A stretch of DNA of 16,479 nucleotides from an uncultured Dehalococcoidia bacterium (GTDB taxonomy: Bacteria; Chloroflexota; Dehalococcoidia; Dehalococcoidales; UBA3254). The translations under genes and the position numbers were made by a program. Of this stretch, positions 1 to 7,893 are shown piece after piece. The DNA is taken from positions 1 through 16,479 of the forward strand of contig CAITCX010000447.1 of assembly GCA_903890885.1 (NCBI GenBank), written 5' to 3'. Positions within the stretch are counted from its first letter, which is position 1. Each line of letters opens with the position of its first letter. Under the pieces are notes generated by a model. The model searched no databases, had not been told where the DNA came from, and saw nothing but the letters and a program-made list of their open reading frames with translations.

Positions 1-28
1 ATTCAGGTTTTCGGTTAGGAGCGAAATA

Positions 29-463
29 ATGGTAAAAAATAAATTGTATTTCGAAGACGTAAAAGATGGGCAATCGATTCCCTCTCTGGTTAAACATCCC
101 ACTCCCCGTCAGCTTGTGATGTGGGCGGCAGCCAGTGAAGAATACCATGAAGTCCACTATCACCTGGAGTCTGCTAAAGCCGAGGGCCTGCCAGGGATTA
201 TTGTTCACGGTATGCTGCAGATTTCTTTCCTGGGGCAAATGATAACGGATTGGATTGGAGACTGGGGCACTCTCAAGAAAATAACTTCGACCAATCGAGC
301 GATTGTAGTTCCCGACCAGGATCTAACCTGCAAGGGAAAAGTCATCAAGAAATATACTGAGAATGATGAGAATCTGGTGGCATGCGAGATCTGGGTTGAG
401 ACAGCCAAAGGGGAAACGGCTGTTAAGGGCACTGCTGTTTTCAGTCTCCCCAGCAGCACCTGA
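29..463 (+). CDS. MaoC-like hotdog-fold acyl-CoA hydratase/dehydratase
   Basis: This 144-residue protein has the size and pattern of a single MaoC/hydratase-2 hotdog domain. Members add water to, or remove it from, acyl-CoA thioesters in the cytoplasm. The hydratase-2 motif (normally G-D-x-N-P-x-H) is recognisable at residues 36-44 as SEEYHEVHY. His43 is kept, but Glu38 stands where the catalytic Asp is expected and His40 where the Asn is. The following G-x-x-x-HGM segment (residues 56-62) is typical of the family. The start is supported by TAGGAG (17-22) about six bases before the ATG. MaoC proteins beside CoA-transferases often pair with a second hotdog subunit; any such partner would lie upstream of the window. 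The gene leads two CoA-transferase genes after an 88-base gap, so it probably belongs to the same acyl-CoA pathway. The substrate is unknown, and the altered motif leaves catalysis uncertain. Confidence 0.85.
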   Translation: MVKNKLYFEDVKDGQSIPSLVKHPTPRQLVMWAAASEEYHEVHYHLESAKAEGLPGIIVHGMLQISFLGQMITDWIGDWGTLKKITSTNRAIVVPDQDLTCKGKVIKKYTENDENLVACEIWVETAKGETAVKGTAVFSLPSST

Positions 464-551
464 ACTTAAGAAGAACACCGGAAAGTATTTTTAATATATA
501 GTCTTTTTAAGCTCACAGCGGTGGTAAAAATAAATTGAATAGAGTGTAAAC

Positions 552-1820
552 ATGAACAATGTTAAAACAAATAATTCTTTATTAAGGCCTTATCGTATAC
601 TCGATTTAACTGAGGGCGGGTACATGATTGGTGGTAGAATGCTGGCTGACCTCGGAGCAGACGTCATTAAAATAGAACCGCCTGGCGGCAGTCAGTCACG
701 TATCGCTCCTTTTTACAAAGATATCCCGGATGCCGAAAAAAGTCTTTTTTGGTACGCCTATAACCTCAATAAAAGAGGCATAACTCTGGATATAAATACC
801 GCAGACGGGCAGGATATGTTCAGGAAACTGGCCAAAAAAGCCGATGCCATTATCGAGTCATTTGATGTTGGATATATGAGCAGTGTAGGTCTCGGATATG
901 ACGATTTGATTAAAACGAAGGCGGACATTGTTTTCACTTCAATTTCCCCGTTTGGTCAAAGTGGTCCAAAAGCGCATTACAAAGGTTGTGATTTAACCGG
1001 TTGGGCCAGCGGCGGGTATTTTTATATTTGCGGAAATCCAGATCGGCCGCCAGTCTGGATTAGTTTCCCTCAAGCTAAGCTGCATGCCGGAGCGGAAGCC
1101 GCTTCGGGTACGATGATGGCGCTGTGGCACCGTCTTAAGACCGGAGAAGGACAGTCCGTGGATGTTTCCATGCAAGAATGCGTGACTACTAACAGTTTCA
1201 ATGCTCCTGAAATGTGGGACCTTAATAAAGTGGAGTTCAAACGCCTTGCCAAGGGCATTAATATCGGCACGCAGGGGTTACGAGTCAGTGTAGTTTGGCA
1301 GTGTAAAGATGGATACATCATTTTTGTGGCGCAGGGAGGCGTTCAGCCGTTTGTAAATTCGATGAAATCGCTCGTTGAATGGATGGCAGGCGATGGTATG
1401 GCTGATGAGTGGCTGAAGCAAATGGATTGGGCCAAAGATTATAATGCTTCCAAGCTTACCAAGACTGTTGTGGATAGGGTAGAGGAGGCATTCGCTAAGT
1501 TTTTCATGACCAAAACTAAAAATGATTTATATGAGGAAGGCGCCTTAAACAGACGTATTCTAATTGGACCCTTGTCCACCACCCAGGATCTCAGTCATGA
1601 TCGTCAACTCCAGTTCCGCAATTTTTGGGAAAAAGTGGAACATCCGGAATTAAATGACACTGTTACTTACCCCGGACCGTTCCTTAAACTGAATAACAAT
1701 CCAATGCAGTATCGCAGGCGGGCTCCCCTCATTGGAGAGCATAATGTTGAGATATATGAAACAGAGTTGGGCTTATCCAGAACAGAATTATACAAACTGA
1801 AAGAAGCTAGAATAATTTAA
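552..1820 (+). CDS. CaiB/BaiF-family CoA-transferase subunit, catalytic Asp apparently missing
   Basis: This is a 422-residue class III (CaiB/BaiF) CoA-transferase, the usual length for the family, which moves CoA between carboxylic acids. Family features visible are the N-terminal LDLTEGG...ADLGADVIKIEPPGG region (residues 17-46), the NLNKRG segment (71-76), the SPFGQSGP loop (132-139) and the TGEGQSVDVSMQE stretch (197-209). In active members a catalytic Asp lies just before the helix preceding that stretch (Asp169 in formyl-CoA transferase, in a GDSNTGMH context). My by-eye alignment puts Lys176 there (QAKLHAGAE), so this chain probably cannot form the acyl-enzyme anhydride. The next gene encodes a paralogue with the Asp, which suggests a heteromer in which this is the structural or substrate-binding subunit. 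The ribosome site is weak, so translation may depend partly on upstream genes. Confidence 0.9.
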   Translation: MNNVKTNNSLLRPYRILDLTEGGYMIGGRMLADLGADVIKIEPPGGSQSRIAPFYKDIPDAEKSLFWYAYNLNKRGITLDINTADGQDMFRKLAKKADAIIESFDVGYMSSVGLGYDDLIKTKADIVFTSISPFGQSGPKAHYKGCDLTGWASGGYFYICGNPDRPPVWISFPQAKLHAGAEAASGTMMALWHRLKTGEGQSVDVSMQECVTTNSFNAPEMWDLNKVEFKRLAKGINIGTQGLRVSVVWQCKDGYIIFVAQGGVQPFVNSMKSLVEWMAGDGMADEWLKQMDWAKDYNASKLTKTVVDRVEEAFAKFFMTKTKNDLYEEGALNRRILIGPLSTTQDLSHDRQLQFRNFWEKVEHPELNDTVTYPGPFLKLNNNPMQYRRRAPLIGEHNVEIYETELGLSRTELYKLKEARII

Positions 1821-1846
1821 AACTGTTTTCGCTAGAGGAAGATACG

Positions 1847-3103
1847 ATGACGAAGAAAGTGTTTGAAGGACTAAAGGTAGTTGAGTTTGCGTGGGTGGCA
1901 GTTGGGCCTCAGACCTCGAAATATTTAGCTGATCATGGTGCAACTGTAGTGCGCCTGGAATCCCATACGCATTTTGATCTGTTCAGGGGAACCAGTCCCT
2001 TCCCGCAGAATATTCCGGGCGTCAATCGAAGTATGTTTTATGGAAAATATAATTCAAATAAATACCATGCTACCTGCAATCTGAATTTGCCACAGGGGCG
2101 TGAGTTGGCCTGGAAGTTTATCGAGTGGGCAGATGTTATCACCGAATCTTTCCGCCCTGGAACCATGAAAAGATGGGGACTGGATTATGACAGCGTAATC
2201 AAAGTCAGACCGGATATTATCTACGTGAGTACTTCTATGCAGGGTCAAACCGGACCCTTTTCCCAGTATGCCGGGGTTGGCTCTATGATATCGGCAGTAG
2301 CTGGTTTTGGTGAAATTAGCGGTTATCCTGACCAGATGCCGGCACCTCCTTACGGCGCATACAGCGACTATTTTTGCCAGCGGTTTCTTTCTACCACTCT
2401 GATGGCAGCAATGGACCACAAGCAATTGACTGGAAAAGGGCAATGGATAGAACAGTCGCAATTGGAAACCTCAGTGTACTTTAATGCTCCTTTAAGTATT
2501 GATTATGAAGTTAATGGCCATATCGCCGGGCGAGACGGCAACCGCCTTCCATATGCGGCGCCGCATGGAATATATCCCTGTGAAGGCAGTGATTGCTGGA
2601 TTGCTATTGCTGTTTTTAACGATGATCAGTGGCAGGCTTTTTGCTCGGTCCTGGGAAATCCGAATTGGACCAGGCAAGAGAAATTCAGCTCTTTGTTACA
2701 GAGAAAAAATAATGAAGATGAGCTTGATAGCCTCATAGGCCAGTGGACCAACACTAAACAATCTAAGGATATAGAAGTTTTGTTACAGGATCAGGGCGTG
2801 CCTGCCAGTGTAGTGGAAAAGAGTTCCGATCTTTATCAGGACCCTCAATTGGCTCACCGGAAATTTTATGTGAAGATGAATCATGCCGAAATGGGCACTC
2901 CCAATTATCCGCAGCAGGCAGATTTTATTCTGTCCAAAACGCCTCGTGAAACCATCATGCCTTCTCCTTGTCTTGGTGAGCATAATGAGTATGTATACAA
3001 GGAATTGCTTAAGCTATCCGATGATGAAATATCAGACCGGATGGCTGATGAGAGTATTACAACCGAATTGCCTGCAGGATTTAAATTAACCACCAACATG
3101 TAA
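1847..3103 (+). CDS. CaiB/BaiF-family CoA-transferase subunit with catalytic Asp
   Basis: This is the second 418-residue class III CoA-transferase, 26 bases after the first and clearly in the same transcript. AGAGGA lies before the ATG in a good ribosome-site position. Visible family features are VVEFAWVAVGP (residues 11-21), ADHGATVVRLES (28-39), the ITESFRPG segment (98-105), STSMQGQTGP (128-137) and TGKGQWIEQSQLE. The stretch PYGAYSDYF (168-176) supplies the expected catalytic Asp at residue 174, and nearby GAYSDY resembles active members of the subfamily. The protein would form acyl-aspartyl anhydride and enzyme-CoA thioester intermediates. Together with the preceding Lys-substituted paralogue it looks like a two-subunit CoA-transferase comparable to succinyl-CoA:benzylsuccinate CoA-transferase (BbsEF). 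That comparison is about arrangement; the substrate cannot be read from the sequence. Confidence 0.93.
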   Translation: MTKKVFEGLKVVEFAWVAVGPQTSKYLADHGATVVRLESHTHFDLFRGTSPFPQNIPGVNRSMFYGKYNSNKYHATCNLNLPQGRELAWKFIEWADVITESFRPGTMKRWGLDYDSVIKVRPDIIYVSTSMQGQTGPFSQYAGVGSMISAVAGFGEISGYPDQMPAPPYGAYSDYFCQRFLSTTLMAAMDHKQLTGKGQWIEQSQLETSVYFNAPLSIDYEVNGHIAGRDGNRLPYAAPHGIYPCEGSDCWIAIAVFNDDQWQAFCSVLGNPNWTRQEKFSSLLQRKNNEDELDSLIGQWTNTKQSKDIEVLLQDQGVPASVVEKSSDLYQDPQLAHRKFYVKMNHAEMGTPNYPQQADFILSKTPRETIMPSPCLGEHNEYVYKELLKLSDDEISDRMADESITTELPAGFKLTTNM

Positions 3104-3112
3104 ATTAATTAG

Positions 3113-3253
3113 ATCCTGCTTTTTGCCGGTAATAATATAGATTTCCCTGTAATAAAGGGAGCAACAATTAGCTTTAATCCTAATAATGGCTCGATTATTG
3201 ACGGATCAGGCATCTACCAGATGACTGTATCTAGTTGCCTTGACGGGCTTTAA
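3113..3253 (+). pseudogene. Possible remnant of a bacterial Ig-like (Big_1-type) domain
   Basis: A 46-codon stretch with no start codon is open from a TAG (3110-3112) to a TAA (3251-3253). Its translation contains VIKGATISFNPNNGSIIDG followed by SGIYQMTVSS. This has the look of invasin/Big_1 Ig-like repeats (K-G-A-x-V-x-F-x-P-x-N-G, then T-V-x-S). It lies in the same frame as the preceding CoA-transferase but after two stops, and its end overlaps the 3' end of the convergent lipoprotein gene by about 23 bases. I read it as a decayed fragment of a surface-protein gene left by deletion. The resemblance is by eye over about 35 residues, so chance remains possible. Confidence 0.33.
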
Positions 3254-4826
3254 TATCGCCGTCGTCGATGCGGACAGGTAAAGCATAAGGTACCTGAGTT
3301 GAGATAGGATTCCAATCCTTGTTTAATGTACCTATTAAGATAGGTCCGGGCCCCCCACCCTCGGCCCGTATTACGCTTATCCTGTCACCTTTTATATCGG
3401 CCCCGCCTGTGTCTACCATCCAGATGCTGAGGTCAATGTTAGAAGCATCCAAATTATTGGTGAAAATTCCACCGAAGTTAATTATTTTAGCACTGGCAGG
3501 TAGCGGGTCTTTCGCAAATGCCTCATAATTGGATTGAAAGAAGGAATTGGTTGGATAGAACCTAACGGCTTTATAAACTACCTTGTTGGGAATGTCAATC
3601 AGTTGTAAGTTACCGACGAGTTCCTGATCAATAATTCCGGCAGTTCCTGAAAAAGTCCAGTTCTGGTTATTCTTTCCTTTGACATCGCCGATTGCAGTGA
3701 TGAAAGTATTCATCCAATATCTATTGGCGATGACAAAGGTATCAGTTGACTCATCGAACAGACCGTCCGAATTTTTGTCTATCCATACACGGATACTGTC
3801 ATTCCCTTGTTTCAAACCCCTATCGCTATAAGTCCATTCGGCCGTGCCACTATTGTCAGTGTTCAACACGGTCCCCTGACCTGAATTGTTCCCACCAGGT
3901 AAGACTTCAAAATGTACCTTTATCTCAGGGACGTTGTAGTTGAGCGCAGCTCCTATTTTAAACATGTTGCCGGGATTGCTAATATCTGCCTTTGGAGATA
4001 CGGAAACGGAATAATCTGCATAAGCCGAATTCCAAACGTGGACCTCGTCGATGATCCCGTTAAGTTTGCCCATCGATAAATTGTTGTTTCCTGGCAAGAT
4101 CGGTCCGACAGCGCTGGTAAGTTTTCCATCTATTTTGTCATCGACGAAGACTTTCATAACCGAAGTCCCATCTCCCGCATACTGGTAAGAGCCTGCGACG
4201 TGATACCACCGCCCAATTTCAAGGTGCGTATCTCCAAGGAGAATAGTGGTGGCATCCTTATTCTTCCATATCTGTAAACTGAGATGACCGTCAGCTGTAA
4301 TATACAATGAGTAGCTCCCTTCAGTAAATGGTGGCGGACCGGCCTTGGTTATCAGATCAGAGCGATCCGGCAAGCTATCCAGCTTTACCAGGGCTTCCAA
4401 CATCAAGTCAGAGCTAGTATTTAGACTGGAACTTGGGTCTACTTTAAAACCAAATGATTTTATCCCGGAGGATAAGCCTTTGCTAAAACCGGGTGCGCTG
4501 TCCTTTAATGTGGCTCCGCCAATTATCATACCGTTATTATTTGAACCGCTGTTATCAATAGAATTGTCATCGAAGTTCCATAGACCAACCAATTTGGAGG
4601 CAGTTGAAACAAGCGGGGTTAAACCGGGATCAAGCGGAGTTGGCGATGCAATGGGAGGGGTAACGGTTACCGTGATAGTTTTGGTGGGAACAGGTGAGGT
4701 TTCATTTATTTTACCAGATAAAGACCCGGGTTCAACTACCTGAAAACAACCTGAAGATGCCAGGAGCAAAATACACAATATCATTGCGGCAAATAATTGA
4801 CCTATTCTGGGTGGTCTGCACGGCAT
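3231..4826 (-). CDS. LamG-domain surface lipoprotein with Ig-like region
   Basis: This is a 531-residue predicted lipoprotein. It has a basic N terminus, a hydrophobic stretch and a lipobox ending LLASSGC (Cys27), then a Thr/Pro/Val-rich linker to about residue 75. Residues ~80-265 look like a LamG/concanavalin-type jelly-roll domain: GLWNFDD...SIDNSGSNNNG, FTEGSYSLYI, a WYHVAGSY core, and LNGIIDEVHVWN at its end. Such domains usually bind sugars or other ligands outside the cell. Residues ~275-365 resemble an Ig-like domain and contain the calcium-loop-like DKNSDGLFDESTD. The last ~160 residues are not recognised. AAGGAG sits eight bases before the ATG. It lies downstream of and co-directional with the histidine kinase gene, about 100 bases away, and may be co-transcribed or regulated by that system. 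Its ligand is unknown. Confidence 0.85.
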   Translation of the reverse strand: MPCRPPRIGQLFAAMILCILLLASSGCFQVVEPGSLSGKINETSPVPTKTITVTVTPPIASPTPLDPGLTPLVSTASKLVGLWNFDDNSIDNSGSNNNGMIIGGATLKDSAPGFSKGLSSGIKSFGFKVDPSSSLNTSSDLMLEALVKLDSLPDRSDLITKAGPPPFTEGSYSLYITADGHLSLQIWKNKDATTILLGDTHLEIGRWYHVAGSYQYAGDGTSVMKVFVDDKIDGKLTSAVGPILPGNNNLSMGKLNGIIDEVHVWNSAYADYSVSVSPKADISNPGNMFKIGAALNYNVPEIKVHFEVLPGGNNSGQGTVLNTDNSGTAEWTYSDRGLKQGNDSIRVWIDKNSDGLFDESTDTFVIANRYWMNTFITAIGDVKGKNNQNWTFSGTAGIIDQELVGNLQLIDIPNKVVYKAVRFYPTNSFFQSNYEAFAKDPLPASAKIINFGGIFTNNLDASNIDLSIWMVDTGGADIKGDRISVIRAEGGGPGPILIGTLNKDWNPISTQVPYALPVRIDDGDIKARQGN

Positions 4827-4925
4827 GATACACGCTCCTTCGCTTTATTATTAAACACCAATTCTCACGAAATACCCACTATTTTCATTATTTTCAGGTT
4901 TTTACATACCTGGTATTCGCTCGCA

Positions 4926-5765
4926 TCAATCAATAGTTTTTAAAGGTGTTCTCCTCAGCGGAAGCCACACGGCTATCTCCAGGCCTTTTCCTGCAGGAGA
5001 ACCAGCCATGATCTTGCCGTGATGCAATTCCACCAATAACTTGCAGAGATAAAGTCCCATTCCTGAGCCGTGGGTTTTTTTGGGGCTGTAATTCAGGCTT
5101 ACTTTGTCAAAGAGTCGGGAGATGACTTCTGGCGGTATACCTTTGCCGTTGTCAGAGATGCTTACAACCAGGTGCTGGTCCTTTTGGTGTACTTCGGCTT
5201 TTATCTCGGTTCCTTTGTCATTGTGCTTCATAGAGTTCTCCAGGATATTGGAAAATATCTCTGTTAAGGCGGTAGCATCTGCGGAAACATACATCTTGTC
5301 TTGCGCACTTGCGGTGACAACGCCTCCCAGGAAGATGCCTCTGGCATCGGCGACAGGGCCTAACTTCACCATCAGGTCTTCAAGCATTCTGACTATATTT
5401 ACCGGTTCAATTATAAGGGCATGCCGTTCAATTCCCAATCTTACCAGCAGATCCAGAGTTTCGATGAGGCCATCGATACCATCTGTCTCCTCGGAAATCG
5501 CCTGCCGGGCGACCTTCCATCGTTCTGCGTCTTTGGGCAGGTCATTGTTGAAGCCATGCAAATGCCCTCGCATCACTTCAGTAGCGGTCTTGAGGCGGTG
5601 GGCCAGGTGACTGAAGACAAGGTACAGGTTCTGTTTTTCCGTTTTTTCACGGGGTTTGTACCAGGTGAAGCCGTAACGGCATAACCAGAAAGTAATGCCT
5701 GCGCCGGTTATTAAAGCGGCGGCCAATATGGCTGTGATGGACCATATATCGGTAAGGATCTGCAT
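4926..5765 (-). CDS. Small membrane-anchored sensor histidine kinase
   Basis: This is a two-component histidine kinase of 279 residues when started at the ATG at 5765, one base after the response-regulator stop. An in-frame ATG at 5816 inside the regulator gene would add 17 residues, but I see no ribosome site for it and the hydrophobic segment would then sit further in. One membrane helix lies at residues ~8-29, with no extracytoplasmic sensor domain. The dimerisation segment at 50-70 reads FSHLAHRLKTATEV, so His56 (or His53) is the likely phosphorylated residue, followed by Arg rather than the usual Glu/Asp. The ATPase domain is complete: N box ENSMKHN (176-182), G1 SDNGKGIP (204-211) and G2 HGSGMGLYL (232-240). 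With so little sensor it may read membrane state or depend on a partner protein. It almost certainly phosphorylates the regulator encoded just upstream. Confidence 0.9.
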   Translation of the reverse strand: MQILTDIWSITAILAAALITGAGITFWLCRYGFTWYKPREKTEKQNLYLVFSHLAHRLKTATEVMRGHLHGFNNDLPKDAERWKVARQAISEETDGIDGLIETLDLLVRLGIERHALIIEPVNIVRMLEDLMVKLGPVADARGIFLGGVVTASAQDKMYVSADATALTEIFSNILENSMKHNDKGTEIKAEVHQKDQHLVVSISDNGKGIPPEVISRLFDKVSLNYSPKKTHGSGMGLYLCKLLVELHHGKIMAGSPAGKGLEIAVWLPLRRTPLKTID

Positions 5766-5766
5766 T

Positions 5767-6555
5767 TTAGACGCTGTTCCGCTGGCTGTTGGCCTTGAAC
5801 CGGTAGCCAACACCATGATATGTCTGGATATAAACCGGTACTTGCGGATTTAATTCTACCTTGTTGCGTAAACGCCAAATATGGTTTTGCAGAGAGCCTT
5901 CGCCGTCAATTTTAACTGTCTCTATAAGCTGAGTTTTCCCCACCGGTCGTCCGGAAGCGTTAATCAAAGCTTTCAATATGCTAAATTCTGCAACAGTCAG
6001 ATGGGTATCATGCCACTGCCCCCCGGTCTTCACAAGGGCCGTTTGGTTTATCGAATCAATCCTTAAATAATCATCGAATTCCTCATCGGGTTCCTGTATA
6101 AACAACCTGGCTTTAATACGGGTCACCAGTTCCTCGACATCGGATTTTTGTCCCACAAATTCCGTTGGGAAAAGGCCCATGTTTAGCTCAATGTGTCTTA
6201 ACTCTTCCCTTTTAGATACATAGTCATTGGCGCCTAATTTAAAGGCCCTCTCCATGTATTGCGGGTCGTCGCTGCGGTCTTTGATAGTGAGAAAAATTAC
6301 TGGGGTAGTATTACCATTTTGCCGAATTTTCTTGCAGACATCCAGTCCGCTCATAGAATCATCGCTCAGCATAATATCCAGTACTATCAAATTGGGCTTT
6401 TCTTCTTCAATTTTCTCGAAAGCAGACCAACCGTTCTCAGCCTCAACATAATCAAATCCGGCATCCTCCAGAGCAGGTCTGACAAAAGAGCGAACGCGTG
6501 GATTATCATCCACCAGTAAAACCTTAAGATTTTTAACAGTAGATTCTTTAGTCAT
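5767..6555 (-). CDS. OmpR/PhoB-type response regulator
   Basis: This is a 262-residue DNA-binding response regulator. The receiver domain (residues ~9-125) has the acidic pair Asp16-Asp17, the phospho-acceptor Asp60 in LIVLDIML, Thr90 and Lys115, as the family requires. The receiver-output linker is longer than usual (~125-165). Residues ~165-256 form an OmpR-type winged helix, with HLTVAEFSILKALI and the recognition-helix region SLQNHIWRLRNKVE, ending in YHGVGYRF. It is the first gene of a pair with the histidine kinase, whose ATG begins one base after this TAA, so translation is probably coupled. A modest AAGAAG precedes the ATG. Targets are not known. Neighbouring co-directional lipoprotein genes and its own AT-rich upstream region are natural candidates. 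Confidence 0.95.
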   Translation of the reverse strand: MTKESTVKNLKVLLVDDNPRVRSFVRPALEDAGFDYVEAENGWSAFEKIEEEKPNLIVLDIMLSDDSMSGLDVCKKIRQNGNTTPVIFLTIKDRSDDPQYMERAFKLGANDYVSKREELRHIELNMGLFPTEFVGQKSDVEELVTRIKARLFIQEPDEEFDDYLRIDSINQTALVKTGGQWHDTHLTVAEFSILKALINASGRPVGKTQLIETVKIDGEGSLQNHIWRLRNKVELNPQVPVYIQTYHGVGYRFKANSQRNSV

Positions 6556-6690
6556 ATCTTCTTAACACAGGGTTAGCCTTTGCCCGATATATGGTTTGTA
6601 ATAGTATATCTTTTTGTATGCCCTCTGTATATGTTTTTTATATTATATTTTTTTAATATTATTTTGACGTTGAGGGAATCACTCCCGCTC
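6556..6690 (-). promoter_or_regulatory. AT-rich spacer upstream of the two-component pair
   Basis: The 135 bases between the PEBP lipoprotein stop and the regulator start include a very AT-rich tract (about 6600-6668). Read on the - strand it contains loosely repeated CATATACA, CATACA and GATATACT elements and a TATACT that could serve as a -10. A weak bulged hairpin (GAG/CTC and GGGA/TCCC, around 6673-6691) follows the PEBP gene but lacks a U-run in the right direction, so it is not a convincing terminator. The region probably carries the regulator promoter; the exact elements are uncertain. Confidence 0.35.
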
Positions 6691-7893
6691 TTATGCTACG
6701 GTGAATTCATAATCCAGAGTAGCAGTGTCGAGTATTTTATCCTCCATGGCAGCGCGAACCTTAGCTGCATCAGCTTTATCTGGTTCAGCTACAGTAATTG
6801 GTCCGGACAGGGCATAAACGGTCAAGGTCTTTTTGTAAGTGCCCGCCGCGCCTTCTGAAGGAGTGATGAAGGGTTGGCCCACCGTTCCGATTCCATTGAC
6901 ATCCTCTGGCAGGCCGGCAGCAGTACCCGGGATATTGTACAAGATCCAGTGAATTTCTTCGTTGCCGCCGGATTGAATACCGGAACCTATCACTGCAAAG
7001 CTCTGGGTATCCGCCGGTGGCCCGGTCCAGGCCAGTTGGGGTGATACAGTAGTGTATCCGGCTTTGGCGCCTGTTCTGGTGTATTTATCCGGCATTCTGT
7101 CGCTTTCTTTAAGTGCGGAACTGGTTGCAGTCATTTTCCCGCTGCTGAAAGGGGCAGGAGGGGGTGGTTTTCCTGTGCCAGCCTGTGCCGTGGGGGTAGG
7201 CGGCACGATTTCCCCGCTGTGGCGTTCATTGTGCACGTTAACGGTAGCGCTGGCCAAGGTAACGTCTTTAATGGACCTGAGCATGACGTCACGGGTGACT
7301 TGATCAGGGGTTTCTTTCATGTTGGGTTTGTCATACAGGGCATAGAGGGTGAGGCGGTAGACTTTGTCGCCTGAGCCAGATGAACAGGGAGGCTCATATT
7401 CACGCGTGTTGTGTTCATTTAGTCCCAAAACCCCTACAGCCTTGCCGACATTCTTAGGCAGGCTATGGACTTCTTTGGGGATATTGTAGATTATCCAGTA
7501 AAATTTGGATGAATTTGGTCCGGGGACATGCCACATGATCAGACAAAATTCAGTGGTACCGGCTGGTTCTCCGCTCCACTCGAGAGGTGGTGAGGCACTG
7601 GTGCCGTCGCAGGTGTAATCAAGCGGCAGCGTACCGTTATCTTCCACGGCCGGGTTCTTTCCATCTGCAGGTATTCGTATTTGCAAACCACCGTACTTGA
7701 AAGGAGTTTCTCCCGATACCGGCCCTGCTGAAGCAGCCGGAGGCTGAGGTTTTGCATCTGCAGTTGGCAAGGGTGTGGTCACAGCGGCGGTTTTTGTTAT
7801 GGTTGTTCCTGTGCAGCCGGAGGTAATCACCAGTAAACCCAAAATAGCCAGGAGGCCGGCCATTACCCATCGGGATTTAAGTCGTCTTTTCAT
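6691..7893 (-). CDS. Lipoprotein with two tandem PEBP (YbhB/YbcL) domains
   Basis: This is a 400-residue predicted lipoprotein. Its signal segment ends in VITSGC (Cys27), followed by a Thr/Pro/Ala-rich linker. Residues ~65-230 and ~250-400 are two copies of the phosphatidylethanolamine-binding-protein fold of the bacterial YbhB/YbcL type. Copy 1 shows YTCDGTSASPPLEWSG, YWIIYNIP and the YEPPCSSGSG...YRLTLYAL block. Copy 2 shows SPQLAWTGPP, IHWILYNIP and KKTLTVYAL. The anion-site DPDAP motif of the family is changed in both copies (HVPGP in the first, absent in the second), and the His of HW is Tyr in the first. Bacterial PEBP proteins usually have one domain and no lipid anchor, so this tandem surface form is unusual. 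Ligand binding may differ from the classical fold. A GGGAG lies about ten bases before the ATG. Confidence 0.9.
   Translation of the reverse strand: MKRRLKSRWVMAGLLAILGLLVITSGCTGTTITKTAAVTTPLPTADAKPQPPAASAGPVSGETPFKYGGLQIRIPADGKNPAVEDNGTLPLDYTCDGTSASPPLEWSGEPAGTTEFCLIMWHVPGPNSSKFYWIIYNIPKEVHSLPKNVGKAVGVLGLNEHNTREYEPPCSSGSGDKVYRLTLYALYDKPNMKETPDQVTRDVMLRSIKDVTLASATVNVHNERHSGEIVPPTPTAQAGTGKPPPPAPFSSGKMTATSSALKESDRMPDKYTRTGAKAGYTTVSPQLAWTGPPADTQSFAVIGSGIQSGGNEEIHWILYNIPGTAAGLPEDVNGIGTVGQPFITPSEGAAGTYKKTLTVYALSGPITVAEPDKADAAKVRAAMEDKILDTATLDYEFTVA

Noticed and set aside
4896..4913. CAGGT/ACCTG inverted repeat between kinase and LamG genes as a terminator or operator
   Set aside because: The stem is only five base pairs, with no U-run on the relevant strand; chance is likely in this AT-rich spacer.
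5104..5610. A 168-codon open frame on the + strand opposite the histidine kinase
   Set aside because: It is the antisense shadow of conserved kinase boxes and has no plausible domain.
5766..5816. Longer histidine kinase start at 5816 overlapping the response regulator
   Set aside because: It has no ribosome site and would place 17 polar residues before the membrane helix; the ATG one base after the regulator stop is the more usual coupled arrangement.
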